Of a stretch of DNA of 40,181 nt, positions 23,420-30,789 are shown piece after piece. The position numbers and the translations under genes are program-made. This stretch comes from JBDTSW01 sp039930945. Lineage in GTDB: Bacteria > Actinomycetota > Thermoleophilia > Solirubrobacterales > 70-9. Every line of letters starts with the position of its first letter. The stretch's first letter is position 1. The notes beneath the pieces are model-generated. The model saw only the letters and a list, made by a program, of their open reading frames with translations, was not told the origin of the DNA and did no database searches. The stretch is from positions 1 to 40,181 of the forward strand of contig JBDTSW010000005.1 of NCBI GenBank assembly GCA_039930945.1. Direction: 5' to 3'.

Positions 23420-24079
23420 GTGCTGTTCAAACTCGAGCGCGTGGTCCTCGCGCGCGCCGGCAAGCCGGTCCTGCGCGGGCTGAGCGCCGGGCTGCGCGAG
23501 GGCGCCACCTGCATCGCCGGGCCGTCGGGCTCGGGCAAGTCGACGCTGCTGCGGCTGCTCGACCGGCTGGCCGACCCCGAGTCCGGGCGGGTGCTCTATC
23601 GGGGCGAGGACGTGCGCTCGCGCGACCCGCTGGCGCTGCGGCGTGAGGTCTGCCTGGTGCCGCAGCTGCCGGCGCTGCTCGAGGGGACGGTGGAGGACAA
23701 CATCCGCTTCGCCGCCTCCTGCGGCGAGGTCGAGCCGAACGTGGCCAGGCTGCTCGAGCTGGCCGGGCTCGACTGGTCCTTCGCCGAGCGCGACGGAGCC
23801 AAGCTGTCGGTCGGGGAGCAGCAGCGGGTGATGCTGGCGCGCGCGCTCGCCCTGGAGCCGCGGGTGTTGCTGTTGGACGAGCCGACCTCGGCCCTCGACG
23901 CCGAGGCACGCGCGGCGGTCGAGGCGACCCTGCTCGACCTCCGGCGACGCCTGCAGATCTCCACCGTGCTCGTCACGCACGACCTCGACCAGGCGAGGCG
24001 GATGTCCGACTGGGTCGTGCGGATGGATGCGGGCCGGGCCGTGGGGGAGGGCCCCGTGCGCGAACTGCTTCCCGCATGA
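23420..24079 (+). CDS. ABC transporter ATP-binding protein, FetA-like
   Basis: This is a complete 219-residue ABC ATPase: Walker A GPSGSGKST (34-42), Q-loop glutamine at 82, signature LSVGEQQR (129-136), Walker B LLLDEP (150-155), D-loop SALD and H-loop histidine 186. It is coupled by a 4-base overlap to a UPF0014-type membrane protein. In E. coli the equivalent pair FetA/FetB (YbbL/YbbM) is linked to iron export and oxidative stress resistance, so metal export is the best guess here but is not shown by the sequence. The GTG at 23420 gives the normal start just before the first beta strand. An upstream in-frame extension from 23174 would run over the Ku gene and is rejected. Confidence 0.85.
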   Translation: MLFKLERVVLARAGKPVLRGLSAGLREGATCIAGPSGSGKSTLLRLLDRLADPESGRVLYRGEDVRSRDPLALRREVCLVPQLPALLEGTVEDNIRFAASCGEVEPNVARLLELAGLDWSFAERDGAKLSVGEQQRVMLARALALEPRVLLLDEPTSALDAEARAAVEATLLDLRRRLQISTVLVTHDLDQARRMSDWVVRMDAGRAVGEGPVRELLPA

Positions 24080-24852
24080 CCTCCTCGATCGACATCACGG
24101 TCGGGCAGGTCGCCGCGAGCCTCGTGCTGGTCGCGCTCGCCGTCGCCCTCTCGTTCTGGCGTCGCGCCGACCTCGAGCGCGACATCGGCATCGCCGTCGT
24201 CCGCTCGATCGTCCAGCTGACGGCGATCGGCTATGTGATCCAGGCGATCTTCGAGATCGACAGCCTGGCGCTGGTGGCGGCGCTGATCGCGGTGATGGTC
24301 GTCTTCGGCGCGGTTCAGGCTCGGCAGCGCGCCCGCAAGGTTCCCGGCGCCTTCCTGCCCCTGCTGATCGCGCTCGCGGTCGCCGGCGCGAGCACCCTGG
24401 GGCTGGTGGTCGCGCTCGGCATCTTCGAGCCCGAGCCACGCTTCCTGGTCCCGGTCGGCGGCATGGTCGTCGGCAACGCGATGACCGCGGCGGCCGTCGC
24501 ACTCAACCGTCTCGGTGACGAGATGTCGGACCGCTCCCGGGAGATCGAGGCGACGCTGGCGCTCGGCGCCACGTCCACCGAGGCCGCCGCGCCGACGGTG
24601 CGCCGGGCGCTGCGCTCGGGGACGATCACGCTGATCGACTCGATCAAGACCACGGGGCTGATCTTCTTCCCGGGGACGATGGTCGGGATGCTGCTCGCCG
24701 GCGCCGACCCCACCGACGCCGTCCGCCTCCAGCTCATCCTCCTCTACGTCCTGCTCGGCAGTGTCGCGATCGCGGCCCTGCTCGCCACCACCCTCGCCTA
24801 CCGCAACTTCTTCACCGCGGCCCACCAGTTGCGCGAGCCGCCGCAGCCGTAG
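24076..24852 (+). CDS. ABC transporter permease, FetB/UPF0014 family
   Basis: This 258-residue integral membrane protein has about seven hydrophobic helices and matches the UPF0014 (FetB, YbbM) family through RSIVQLTAIGYVIQAIF, VGGMVVGNAMTAAAVALNRL, LALGATSTEAAAPTVRRALRSG and the long motif LIDSIKTTGLIFFPGTMVGMLLAG. These proteins pair with a single small ATPase, which is the gene immediately before it (ATGA overlap). In E. coli the pair is implicated in iron export; the substrate here is unknown. The last 15 residues are polar. A TAGATT promoter-like hexamer for trpS begins 15 bases after the stop. Confidence 0.87.
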   Translation: MTSSIDITVGQVAASLVLVALAVALSFWRRADLERDIGIAVVRSIVQLTAIGYVIQAIFEIDSLALVAALIAVMVVFGAVQARQRARKVPGAFLPLLIALAVAGASTLGLVVALGIFEPEPRFLVPVGGMVVGNAMTAAAVALNRLGDEMSDRSREIEATLALGATSTEAAAPTVRRALRSGTITLIDSIKTTGLIFFPGTMVGMLLAGADPTDAVRLQLILLYVLLGSVAIAALLATTLAYRNFFTAAHQLREPPQP

Positions 24853-24867
24853 CCCGTCTGGCCCGAA

Positions 24868-24873
24868 TAGATT
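24868..24873 (+). promoter_or_regulatory. Candidate -10 element for leaderless trpS
   Basis: TAGATT is exactly 7 bases before the GTG start of trpS. The gap holds no T-box or other leader, so this is not the usual Firmicute type of tRNA synthetase control. Confidence 0.5.
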
Positions 24874-24880
24874 CCCCGGC

Positions 24881-25879
24881 GTGCGCATCTTCTCGGGCAT
24901 CCAGCCGACCGGCCGCAAGCACCTCGGCAACTACATCGGCGCGATCCGTCAGTACGTCGAGGGCCAGGACCGCGGCGAGGCGATCTACTGCATCGTCGAC
25001 CTGCACGCGATCACCGTCGACTTCGACCCGGCCGAGCTGCGGACGAATGTCCACGACACCACGGCGATCCTGCTCGCCGCCGGAATCGACCCCGCCCGCT
25101 GCATCCTCTTTCGCCAGTCCGACGTGCGCGAGCAGACCGAGCTCGCCTGGCTGCTGGGCGCCGTCACGGCCTGGGGCGACCTCAATCGCATGCACCAGTG
25201 GAAGGACAAGCGCGAGCTGCTGGAGTCGCGCCAGGGCGCCTTCGTCTCGGTCGGGCTGTTCACCTACCCGGTGCTCCAGGCCGCGGATGTGCTCGCCTAC
25301 CGCGCGGACGAGGTACCGGTCGGCGACGACCAGCGCCAGCACATCGAGCTGATGCGCGATATCGCCGAGCGCTTCAACGCGCGTTTCGGGGAGACGCTGG
25401 TCGTCCCCTCCCACCGGATCCCCGCGATCGGGGCGCGGATCATGGACCTGCAGCAGCCCGCCTCGAAGATGGCGACGACGGGCGGCACCGAGGCCGGGAC
25501 GGTGCTCGTGCTCGACGAGCCCGACGCCGTCCGCAAGAAGCTGATGAGCGCGGTCACCGACTCGGGCTCGGAGATTCGGCGCGCCCCCGACAAGCCCGGG
25601 GTGACGAACCTGATCGACATCCTCGCGGTCATCCGCGGCTGCGACCCGGCCGAGGTCGAGCGCGAGTTGGAGGGCTCGGGCTACGGGGACTTCAAGGCCG
25701 CCGTCGCCGACGCGGCGGTCTCCTACCTGGCGCCGGTGCGCCAGCGCTACGCCGAGATCCGCGGCGACGAGGCCGCGCTCGAGGCGGCCCTGTCCGGCGG
25801 AGCCGAGAAGGCCCGGGCGATCGCTGCCGACACCCTCGGCGATGTCCGCGAGCGGATCGGAATCGGGCCCGCGGGCTAA
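24881..25879 (+). CDS. trpS: Tryptophanyl-tRNA synthetase with altered KMSKS loop
   Basis: TrpRS is a class I aminoacyl-tRNA synthetase that charges tRNA-Trp. From the GTG at 24881 it has 332 residues, a normal bacterial length. It starts RIFSGIQPTGRKHLGNYIGA, which includes the TxxxHLGNY form of the HIGH motif (10-18), and has CIVDLHAIT, the conserved RQSDV segment and the VGDDQRQH region (147-154). The KMSKS loop reads KMATT (196-200), followed by GGTEAGTV. The usual second lysine is therefore absent, which suggests a divergent TrpRS subfamily rather than a dead enzyme, since everything else is intact. A candidate leaderless promoter precedes it. Confidence 0.94.
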   Translation: MRIFSGIQPTGRKHLGNYIGAIRQYVEGQDRGEAIYCIVDLHAITVDFDPAELRTNVHDTTAILLAAGIDPARCILFRQSDVREQTELAWLLGAVTAWGDLNRMHQWKDKRELLESRQGAFVSVGLFTYPVLQAADVLAYRADEVPVGDDQRQHIELMRDIAERFNARFGETLVVPSHRIPAIGARIMDLQQPASKMATTGGTEAGTVLVLDEPDAVRKKLMSAVTDSGSEIRRAPDKPGVTNLIDILAVIRGCDPAEVERELEGSGYGDFKAAVADAAVSYLAPVRQRYAEIRGDEAALEAALSGGAEKARAIAADTLGDVRERIGIGPAG

Positions 25880-25919
25880 GCGCCGATCACCCGGGCGGAG
25901 GTCGCTCCGGGGCACCTTC

Positions 25920-25925
25920 TAGGCT
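25920..25925 (+). promoter_or_regulatory. Candidate -10 element for scpA
   Basis: TAGGCT lies 8 bases before the scpA ATG in the 54-base trpS-scpA gap. No Shine-Dalgarno precedes the ATG. Confidence 0.35.
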
Positions 25926-25933
25926 CTCGACCG

Positions 25934-26650
25934 ATGAGAGCCGCCGAGCTCGAGCTCGACCTCGACGTCTTCGCGGGCCCGTTCGACCTGCTGATGACGC
26001 TCGTGCTGCGCGAGGAGCTGAGCCTGGCCGAGGTCGAGCTGGGCGAGATCGTGATCGCCTACGTCGACCACCTCGACCAGCGCGGGGAGCTGGATCTCGA
26101 GGCCGCGACCGAGTTCCTCGTCCTGATCGCCTCCCTGCTGGAGCTGAAGTCGCGGCTGCTGCTGCCCCAGCCCGAGGAGGCGGAGCAGCTCGGCCCGGAG
26201 GAGGCGGCCGACGAGCTGCTCGCCCGGATGCTCGAGTACCGGCGCTACCGCGATGCCGCTGCGCACCTGCGGGAGCTGTTCGAGGTGGGCCGCCGCTTCC
26301 TCTACCGGCTGGCGCCGCTGCCGCCGGACCTGCGCCGGGTCTCGCTCGAGGCGGCGCGCCCTGCCTATGAGGCCGATCAGCTCGCCGTCGCGCTCGGCGA
26401 CCTGCTGCGCGCCCCGCCGGCCCCCGACACCAGCCACATCCGCCCGACGGTCTCGCTGGAGAAGCGCCTGGGCGTGCTGCGGCGGCTGCTGGCCCGTGGC
26501 GGCGGCTTCGACTTCGACGAGCTGTTCGCCGACGATGACCGCCTGACCCAGGCCGTGACCCTGTTCGCGCTGCTGGAGATGCACAAGCGCGGCGAGGCCA
26601 GCTGGACCCAGAAGGAGACCTTCGGCCCGATCCGGGTGGATGGCCTGTGA
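25934..26650 (+). CDS. scpA: Segregation and condensation protein A
   Basis: ScpA is the kleisin that links the two heads of the SMC dimer in the condensin complex organising the chromosome. The 238-residue protein has the N-terminal FAGPFDLLMTLVLREELSLAEVELGEIVIAYV, the central EFLVLIASLLELKSRLLLPQPEE that defines the family, and a C-terminal winged-helix region ending near QAVTLFALLEMHKRGEASWTQKETFGPI. It starts at ATG 25934. It is followed 55 bases later by scpB, the third condensin subunit, as in most Gram-positive genomes. The smc gene is not in the window. Confidence 0.94.
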   Translation: MRAAELELDLDVFAGPFDLLMTLVLREELSLAEVELGEIVIAYVDHLDQRGELDLEAATEFLVLIASLLELKSRLLLPQPEEAEQLGPEEAADELLARMLEYRRYRDAAAHLRELFEVGRRFLYRLAPLPPDLRRVSLEAARPAYEADQLAVALGDLLRAPPAPDTSHIRPTVSLEKRLGVLRRLLARGGGFDFDELFADDDRLTQAVTLFALLEMHKRGEASWTQKETFGPIRVDGL

Positions 26651-26705
26651 GCGCGGAGCCCGACAAGGGAGCGGTGATTTCTGCGGAGCGCGAACTGGAG
26701 GTTGT

Positions 26706-27275
26706 GTGACCGATCTCGAGCGCACCGTGGAGGCGCTGCTGTTCCTGGCGCCGCAGCCCGTCTCGACCGCGGAGCTGGCCGAGGCCTGCGATGTCACCGA
26801 GGCCGAGATCGACCGGGCGATCGACGCCCTGGGCTCGACCCTGGCCGAGGGCGAGCGTGGGGTGGTCCTGCGCGAGGTCGCCGGGGGCCACACGCTGGCC
26901 GCGGATCCGATCGCCGAGAGGGCCGCGCGGCGCCTGCTGGCGAAGCCGCGGACACCGCCGCTCACCCAGGCCCAGGCCGAGACCCTGGCGATCGTCGCCT
27001 ACCTGCAGCCGGTGTCCCGTCCCGAGGTCGCGCGCATCCGCGGCGTCAACTCCGAGTCGGCGACCCAGACGCTCTCCGAGCGCGGCCTGATCGAGGAATC
27101 CGGCCGCTCCCAGTTCGGAGCCGTTGTCTACCGCACGACCCAGCTCTTCGAGCGGCTCTTCGGGCTCGCCTCACTCGACGCGCTCCCGGACCCGGCACGC
27201 TTCGATCCCACGCCCTCAGACGAGCGCGATCTGCGCGAGCGCCTGCTCAAGGCCGGCGAGCAGCGCGCCTCCTAG
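26706..27275 (+). CDS. scpB: Segregation and condensation protein B
   Basis: ScpB dimerises and binds ScpA to regulate the SMC condensin. The 189-residue protein has two winged-helix domains: the first starts LERTVEALLFLAPQPVSTAELAEAC, the second contains LTQAQAETLAIVAYLQPVSRPEVARIRGVNSESA, the most conserved stretch of the family. The usual GxPxxYxTT-like segment reads FGAVVYRTTQLFERLFGL. The GTG at 26706 is preceded by GGAGG (26697-26701) four bases upstream and is preferred over an upstream start at 26640 that would overlap scpA. rluB begins 9 bases after the stop. Confidence 0.93.
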   Translation: MTDLERTVEALLFLAPQPVSTAELAEACDVTEAEIDRAIDALGSTLAEGERGVVLREVAGGHTLAADPIAERAARRLLAKPRTPPLTQAQAETLAIVAYLQPVSRPEVARIRGVNSESATQTLSERGLIEESGRSQFGAVVYRTTQLFERLFGLASLDALPDPARFDPTPSDERDLRERLLKAGEQRAS

Positions 27276-27284
27276 GCCGCCGGC

Positions 27285-27986
27285 TTGCGTCTCGCCAAGT
27301 ACCTGGCCCACTCGGGGGTCGCCTCGCGCCGCCGGGCCGAGGAGCTGATCGCGGCCGGTCGCGTCCGCGTGGGCGGCGAGGTGGTCACCGATCCGGCCCG
27401 CGACGTCGGCGAGGACTCCGGGGTCGCGGTCGACGGCCACGCGGCGGCGCCGGAGCCGCGCGAGGTGTGGGCCGTCAACAAGCCCACGGGGGTGGTCTCG
27501 ACCGCGCGCGAGCCCGGCCGGCGGCGAGCGGTGACGGAGCTGGTCGACTCGTCGCGGCGCCTTTACCCCGTCGGCCGCCTCGACGCCGATTCGACCGGGC
27601 TGATCCTGCTCACCAACGACGGCGAGCTGGCCGCCCGTCTCACCCACCCTCGCTACCAGGTGCCACGCACCTACCGGGTGCGGCTGTGGCGCCCGCTCTC
27701 GCCCGAGCAGCTCAAGCGCCTCGCAGGCGGGGTCCGGCTCGAGGATGGCCCGGCCTCCCCCGCCCGGGTCCGCAAGTCGTCGGCGCGCGTGGTCGAGATC
27801 ACGATCCACGAGGGGCGCAACCGCCAGGTGCGGAGGATGGTGGAGGCTGTCGGCAACCAGGTGGTCGGCCTCCAGCGGGTGCGCTTCGGCTCGCTTGCCC
27901 TCGGCGAGCTCGCCGAGGGCAGTGCCAGGCGCCTGCGGTCCGCCGAGATCGACCGGCTCTGGAAGGATGCGTCGAATGAGCGGTGA
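27285..27986 (+). CDS. rluB: rRNA/tRNA pseudouridine synthase, RluB/RsuA family
   Basis: This enzyme isomerises uridine to pseudouridine in ribosomal RNA. The 233-residue protein has an S4 RNA-binding domain (1-50, RLAKYLAHSGVASRRRAEELIAAGRVRVGG) and the RsuA/RluB catalytic domain with the invariant aspartate in YPVGRLDADSTGL (Asp100), LTHPRYQVPRTYRV and EGRNRQVRRMVEAVG. It starts with TTG at 27285, nine bases after scpB, which gives a proper S4 domain. The scpA-scpB-rluB order is conserved in Gram-positive bacteria; 23S rRNA position 2605 is the usual RluB target but cannot be read from the sequence. It overlaps aroH by 11 bases. Confidence 0.92.
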   Translation: MRLAKYLAHSGVASRRRAEELIAAGRVRVGGEVVTDPARDVGEDSGVAVDGHAAAPEPREVWAVNKPTGVVSTAREPGRRRAVTELVDSSRRLYPVGRLDADSTGLILLTNDGELAARLTHPRYQVPRTYRVRLWRPLSPEQLKRLAGGVRLEDGPASPARVRKSSARVVEITIHEGRNRQVRRMVEAVGNQVVGLQRVRFGSLALGELAEGSARRLRSAEIDRLWKDASNER

Positions 27987-28353
27987 ACAGCGCCTCTTTG
28001 CCGTCCGTGGCGCGGTCAAGGCCGGCGCCAACGATGTCGCCGCGATCCTCGCCGCGACCGAGGAGCTGCTGGGCGAGCTGATGGCCCGTAACGACCTCGC
28101 CCCGGAGCAGTTCGTCAGCTGCCTGTTCACCGCCACCGACGACCTCAACGCCGAGTTCCCGGCCGTCGCCGCACGGCGCCTCGGCTTCGCCGGGGTGCCG
28201 CTGCTGTGCACCCGCGAGCTCGACGTCCCGGGCGCGATGCGCGGCGTGATCCGCGTCATGGCCCACTACCACGCCCCGGCCGATCACCTGCCCGCCCACG
28301 TCTACCTGGGCGAGGCCCAGAAGCTGCGCGCCGACCTGCACTCAGCGCAATGA
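27976..28353 (+). CDS. aroH: Chorismate mutase, AroH type
   Basis: This monofunctional chorismate mutase converts chorismate to prephenate, the branch point to phenylalanine and tyrosine. The 125-residue protein belongs to the trimeric AroH class known from Bacillus subtilis rather than the helical AroQ class. The catalytic residues correspond to the arginine in FAVRGAV, the glutamate in LLCTRELDVPGAM and the arginine in GVIRVMAHY. It overlaps rluB by 11 bases and hisC by 4 (ATGA), so it sits in one transcript with both, placing prephenate synthesis next to an aminotransferase and upstream of DAHP synthase. Confidence 0.93.
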   Translation: MSGEQRLFAVRGAVKAGANDVAAILAATEELLGELMARNDLAPEQFVSCLFTATDDLNAEFPAVAARRLGFAGVPLLCTRELDVPGAMRGVIRVMAHYHAPADHLPAHVYLGEAQKLRADLHSAQ

Positions 28354-29441
28354 CGGTCACCTTCGCCGACAGGCTGGCCTCGATCCCCGGCTATCAGCCC
28401 GGCGTGCCGAAGGGCAAGGCGCCCGAGGCGATCGCCGACTCCGAGATCGCGCAGCTCGCCTCGAACGAGTCGCCCTTCGGCCCGCACCCGGCGGTGATCG
28501 AGGCGATCGCCCGCGCCGCCGCCGCCTCGAACCGCTATCCGGACCCGGGGGCGACGCTGCTGCGCCGCCGCATCGCCGACCGCTTCGAGGTCGACTCGGC
28601 GCAGATCGCGGTCGCGAACGGATCCTGCGAGGTCCTGCTGGCGGCGGGGCTGGCGCTGTGCGAGCCCGGCGCCGAGATCGTCTACGCCTGGCCCTCGTTC
28701 TCCATGTATCCGTATCTGGCGCCGCTGTCGGGCGCGCGGGAGATCCGAGTGGCGCTGAACGATTCCGACGAGCACGACCTTGACGCGATCGCAGCCGAGA
28801 TCACCGTCGCGACGCAGATCGCGATCGTCTGCAACCCCAACAACCCGACCTCCACGCACCTGCCCGCCGAGCGCGTCGGAGCCTTCCTCGAAGGGGTGCC
28901 CTCCCACGTCACCGTGATCCTCGACGAGGCCTACGTCGAGTTCCAGACCCACGATCACCCGGATGCGACGGCCGACCTGCGTCGCGCCTTCCCCAACCTG
29001 GTCGTCCTGCGGACCTTCTCCAAGGTCTACGGGCTGGCCGGCCTTCGCGTCGGCTATGCGCTCTGCTCGCCGGCATTCCGCGCCGCCGTCGACGCCGTCC
29101 GCCAGCCCTTCAGCGTCAACGCGCTCGCCCAGGCCGCCGGCGCCGAGGCGATCCTCCATTCCGACGACGTCTCCCGCAGGGTGGAGGCGACGATCGTCGA
29201 GCGTGTCGCCGTCGAGGAGGGCCTGCGCGACTTGGGCCTCGAGACCGCCGCCTCGCAGGCCAACTTCTCCTGGGTGGATCTGGGCGACGCCGACGAGGGC
29301 GAGGTGGTCTCGAGGCTCGCCGACGCCGGCATCCTCGTTCGCGCGGGCACGCCGCTCGGCGGCCCCGGTCACGTTCGCGTCACCCACGGCACCCCGGACC
29401 AGAACCGGCGGTTCCTGGACGCGCTCGCACGGCTCAAATAG
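28350..29441 (+). CDS. hisC: Aminotransferase, histidinol-phosphate/aromatic type
   Basis: This 363-residue PLP-dependent fold type I aminotransferase matches HisC and the closely related aromatic aminotransferases (Pat). It has LASNESPFGPHPAVIEAI, RYPDPGATLLRRRIA, VANGSCEVLLAAGLAL, IVCNPNNPTSTHLP, ILDEAYVEFQ and the PLP lysine in LRTFSKVYGLAGLRVGYAL. Sequence alone does not separate histidinol phosphate from phenylpyruvate or 4-hydroxyphenylpyruvate as substrate. The location between chorismate mutase and DAHP synthase argues for aromatic amino acid transamination. It starts at ATG 28350 overlapping the aroH stop. The symbol follows the family name and may prove to be pat. Confidence 0.85.
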   Translation: MTVTFADRLASIPGYQPGVPKGKAPEAIADSEIAQLASNESPFGPHPAVIEAIARAAAASNRYPDPGATLLRRRIADRFEVDSAQIAVANGSCEVLLAAGLALCEPGAEIVYAWPSFSMYPYLAPLSGAREIRVALNDSDEHDLDAIAAEITVATQIAIVCNPNNPTSTHLPAERVGAFLEGVPSHVTVILDEAYVEFQTHDHPDATADLRRAFPNLVVLRTFSKVYGLAGLRVGYALCSPAFRAAVDAVRQPFSVNALAQAAGAEAILHSDDVSRRVEATIVERVAVEEGLRDLGLETAASQANFSWVDLGDADEGEVVSRLADAGILVRAGTPLGGPGHVRVTHGTPDQNRRFLDALARLK

Positions 29442-29476
29442 GCCCGGCGTGATGGTCACCCTCCTGGCCCGGCGAC

Positions 29477-29505
29477 TTGCCTAGATGCCGATCCCGTGCT
29501 ACAAA
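29477..29505 (+). promoter_or_regulatory. Candidate promoter of the aromatic leader/aroF
   Basis: TTGCCT (29477-29482), 17 bases, TACAAA (29500-29505). The leader ORF begins 9 bases after the -10, so its mRNA would be leaderless or nearly so. Confidence 0.5.
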
Positions 29506-29514
29506 CCTCTGTCC

Positions 29515-29607
29515 ATGCAGCGCTTCTGCACGCCCTCCACCCTGCGCGGTGCCTCCGACACCGCCCCGCGTGCCTGCCTGTATCCCCGGTATTGGCGATT
29601 TAGCTAG
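29515..29607 (+). CDS. Leader peptide with clustered aromatic codons (aroF attenuator)
   Basis: In the 300-base gap before aroF, an ATG at 29515 opens a 30-codon ORF whose last nine codons read Leu-Tyr-Pro-Arg-Tyr-Trp-Arg-Phe-Ser before TAG. Two Tyr, one Trp and one Phe codons within seven positions are the codons that would stall a ribosome when aromatic amino acids are short. The same mRNA continues into DAHP synthase, the first enzyme of aromatic synthesis. A 10-bp-stem hairpin begins at the stop codon. This is the layout of ribosome-mediated attenuation. The ORF is also short in Lys, Glu and other common residues. The alternative is chance, which is made unlikely by position and composition together. 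No such peptide is translated elsewhere in the gap. Confidence 0.7.
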   Translation: MQRFCTPSTLRGASDTAPRACLYPRYWRFS

Positions 29608-29662
29608 GCGTCCGGCCTGGCGGGCCCTCCCGCGCAGACAGAGGACTAGACCGCCGGACGCC
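29607..29662 (+). terminator. Attenuator hairpin downstream of the aromatic leader ORF
   Basis: GGCGTCCGGC (29607-29616) and GCCGGACGCC (29653-29662) form a perfect 10-bp stem. A smaller hairpin, GCGGG-CCCT-CCCGC (29620-29633), lies in its loop, and CGTAG/CTACG (29662-29666/29672-29676) lies just after. The first arm touches the leader stop codon, so ribosome position would decide whether it forms. There is no U tract, which is common in high-GC genomes. Which stem is the terminator and which the antiterminator cannot be settled by reading alone. The rest of the gap to 29741 shows only a modest Shine-Dalgarno (GAAAGG, 29725-29730). Confidence 0.6.
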
Positions 29663-29741
29663 GTAGCGGCCCTACGTGGCCATCAGCCGTGAACCACTCC
29701 GTAACAGGAACCGAAGCAGAGACTGAAAGGCTTTACCGAAG

Positions 29742-30767
29742 ATGATGATCGTGATGAAAGAGGGCGCGACCGACGAGCAGGTCGACGCCGTCGTCAAGAG
29801 GGTCGAGTCGGTCGGCTGCTCGGCGCACCTGTCGCGCGGCGAGTTGCTGACCGTGATCGGCGCGATCGGGGACCGCGACCGGGTTGCCGGCCTCGGCCTG
29901 GAGGGCGCTCCCGGGGTGGACCACCTGGTGCCGATCCTGAAGCCGTACAAGCTGGCGTCGGCGCAGTTCCGCAAGGGCGAGCGAACCGTGATCGAGATCG
30001 ACGGGCGCAAGCTCGGAGGCGATCACTTCGGCCTGATCGCCGGCCCCTGCACGGTCGAAAGCCGCGAGCAGACGCTCGAGGTGGCGCGGGTCGTCGCCGA
30101 GAACGGCGCGACGATGCTCCGCGGCGGCGCCTACAAGCCCCGCACCTCCCCGTACTCCTTCCAAGGACTGGGCGTCGAGGGCCTGCGGCTGCTGCAGGAG
30201 GCCAAGGACGAGACCGGGCTGCCGATCGTCACCGAGGTGATGGACGCGCGCGACCTCGAGGACGTCGTCGGGGTCGCCGACGTGATCCAGATCGGCGCCC
30301 GCAACATGCAGAACTACCCGCTGCTCGCCGAGGTCGGCCGCACCGGGATCCCGGTGCTGCTCAAGCGCGGCCTGGCGGCGACGCTGGACGAGCTGCTGAT
30401 GGCCGCCGAGTACATCCTCAAGGAGGGCAATCCCGACGTGATGCTCTGCGAGCGCGGAATCCGCACCTACGAGACCGCCTACCGGTTCACCCTCGACCTG
30501 ATGGCGGTGCCGGCGCTGAAGGAGCTCACGCATCTGCCGGTCGTGATCGACCCGAGCCATGCGGCCGGGCGGCGCGACTGGGTTGAGCCGATGTCGCTGG
30601 CGGCGGCGGCCGCCGGCGCCGACGGGATCATGGTCGAGGTCCACAACCAGCCCGACGAGGCCATCTGCGACGGCCCGCAGGCGATCGCGACGGAGCGCTT
30701 CGCGGAGTATGTAGAGCAGCTTCGCCGGGTCGTCGAGGTCGCCGGCAAGCAGGCCTCGGCCGTCTAG
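29742..30767 (+). CDS. aroF: 3-deoxy-7-phosphoheptulonate (DAHP) synthase, type I-beta with FL domain
   Basis: DAHP synthase condenses phosphoenolpyruvate and erythrose 4-phosphate, the committed step of the shikimate pathway. The 341-residue protein has an N-terminal ferredoxin-like regulatory domain (1-about 70, MIVMKEGATDEQVDAVVKRVES), known in this subfamily to mediate feedback inhibition by Tyr or Phe. The catalytic barrel follows, with the metal-ligand cysteine in LIAGPCTVES (Cys103), RGGAYKPRTSPYSFQG, LLKRGLAATLDE, and VVIDPSHAAGRRDWV. It is thus likely controlled twice: by feedback through the FL domain and by the leader-peptide attenuator upstream. An ATG at 29745 is an equally possible start. 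tyrA follows after 22 bases. Confidence 0.95.
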   Translation: MMIVMKEGATDEQVDAVVKRVESVGCSAHLSRGELLTVIGAIGDRDRVAGLGLEGAPGVDHLVPILKPYKLASAQFRKGERTVIEIDGRKLGGDHFGLIAGPCTVESREQTLEVARVVAENGATMLRGGAYKPRTSPYSFQGLGVEGLRLLQEAKDETGLPIVTEVMDARDLEDVVGVADVIQIGARNMQNYPLLAEVGRTGIPVLLKRGLAATLDELLMAAEYILKEGNPDVMLCERGIRTYETAYRFTLDLMAVPALKELTHLPVVIDPSHAAGRRDWVEPMSLAAAAAGADGIMVEVHNQPDEAICDGPQAIATERFAEYVEQLRRVVEVAGKQASAV

Positions 30768-30777
30768 CCCGCCGCAA

Positions 30778-30783
30778 TAGGCT
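30778..30783 (+). promoter_or_regulatory. Candidate -10 element for tyrA
   Basis: TAGGCT lies 6 bases before the tyrA GTG in the 22-base gap after aroF. It could provide leaderless transcription of tyrA-aroA that bypasses the attenuator. Confidence 0.35.
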
Positions 30784-30789
30784 GGCGCG

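Noticed and set aside
29442..29741. tRNA or T-box RNA in the hisC-aroF gap
   Set aside because: No cloverleaf with a TTCGA-type T loop, and no T-box consensus; the stem present fits an attenuator after the leader ORF.
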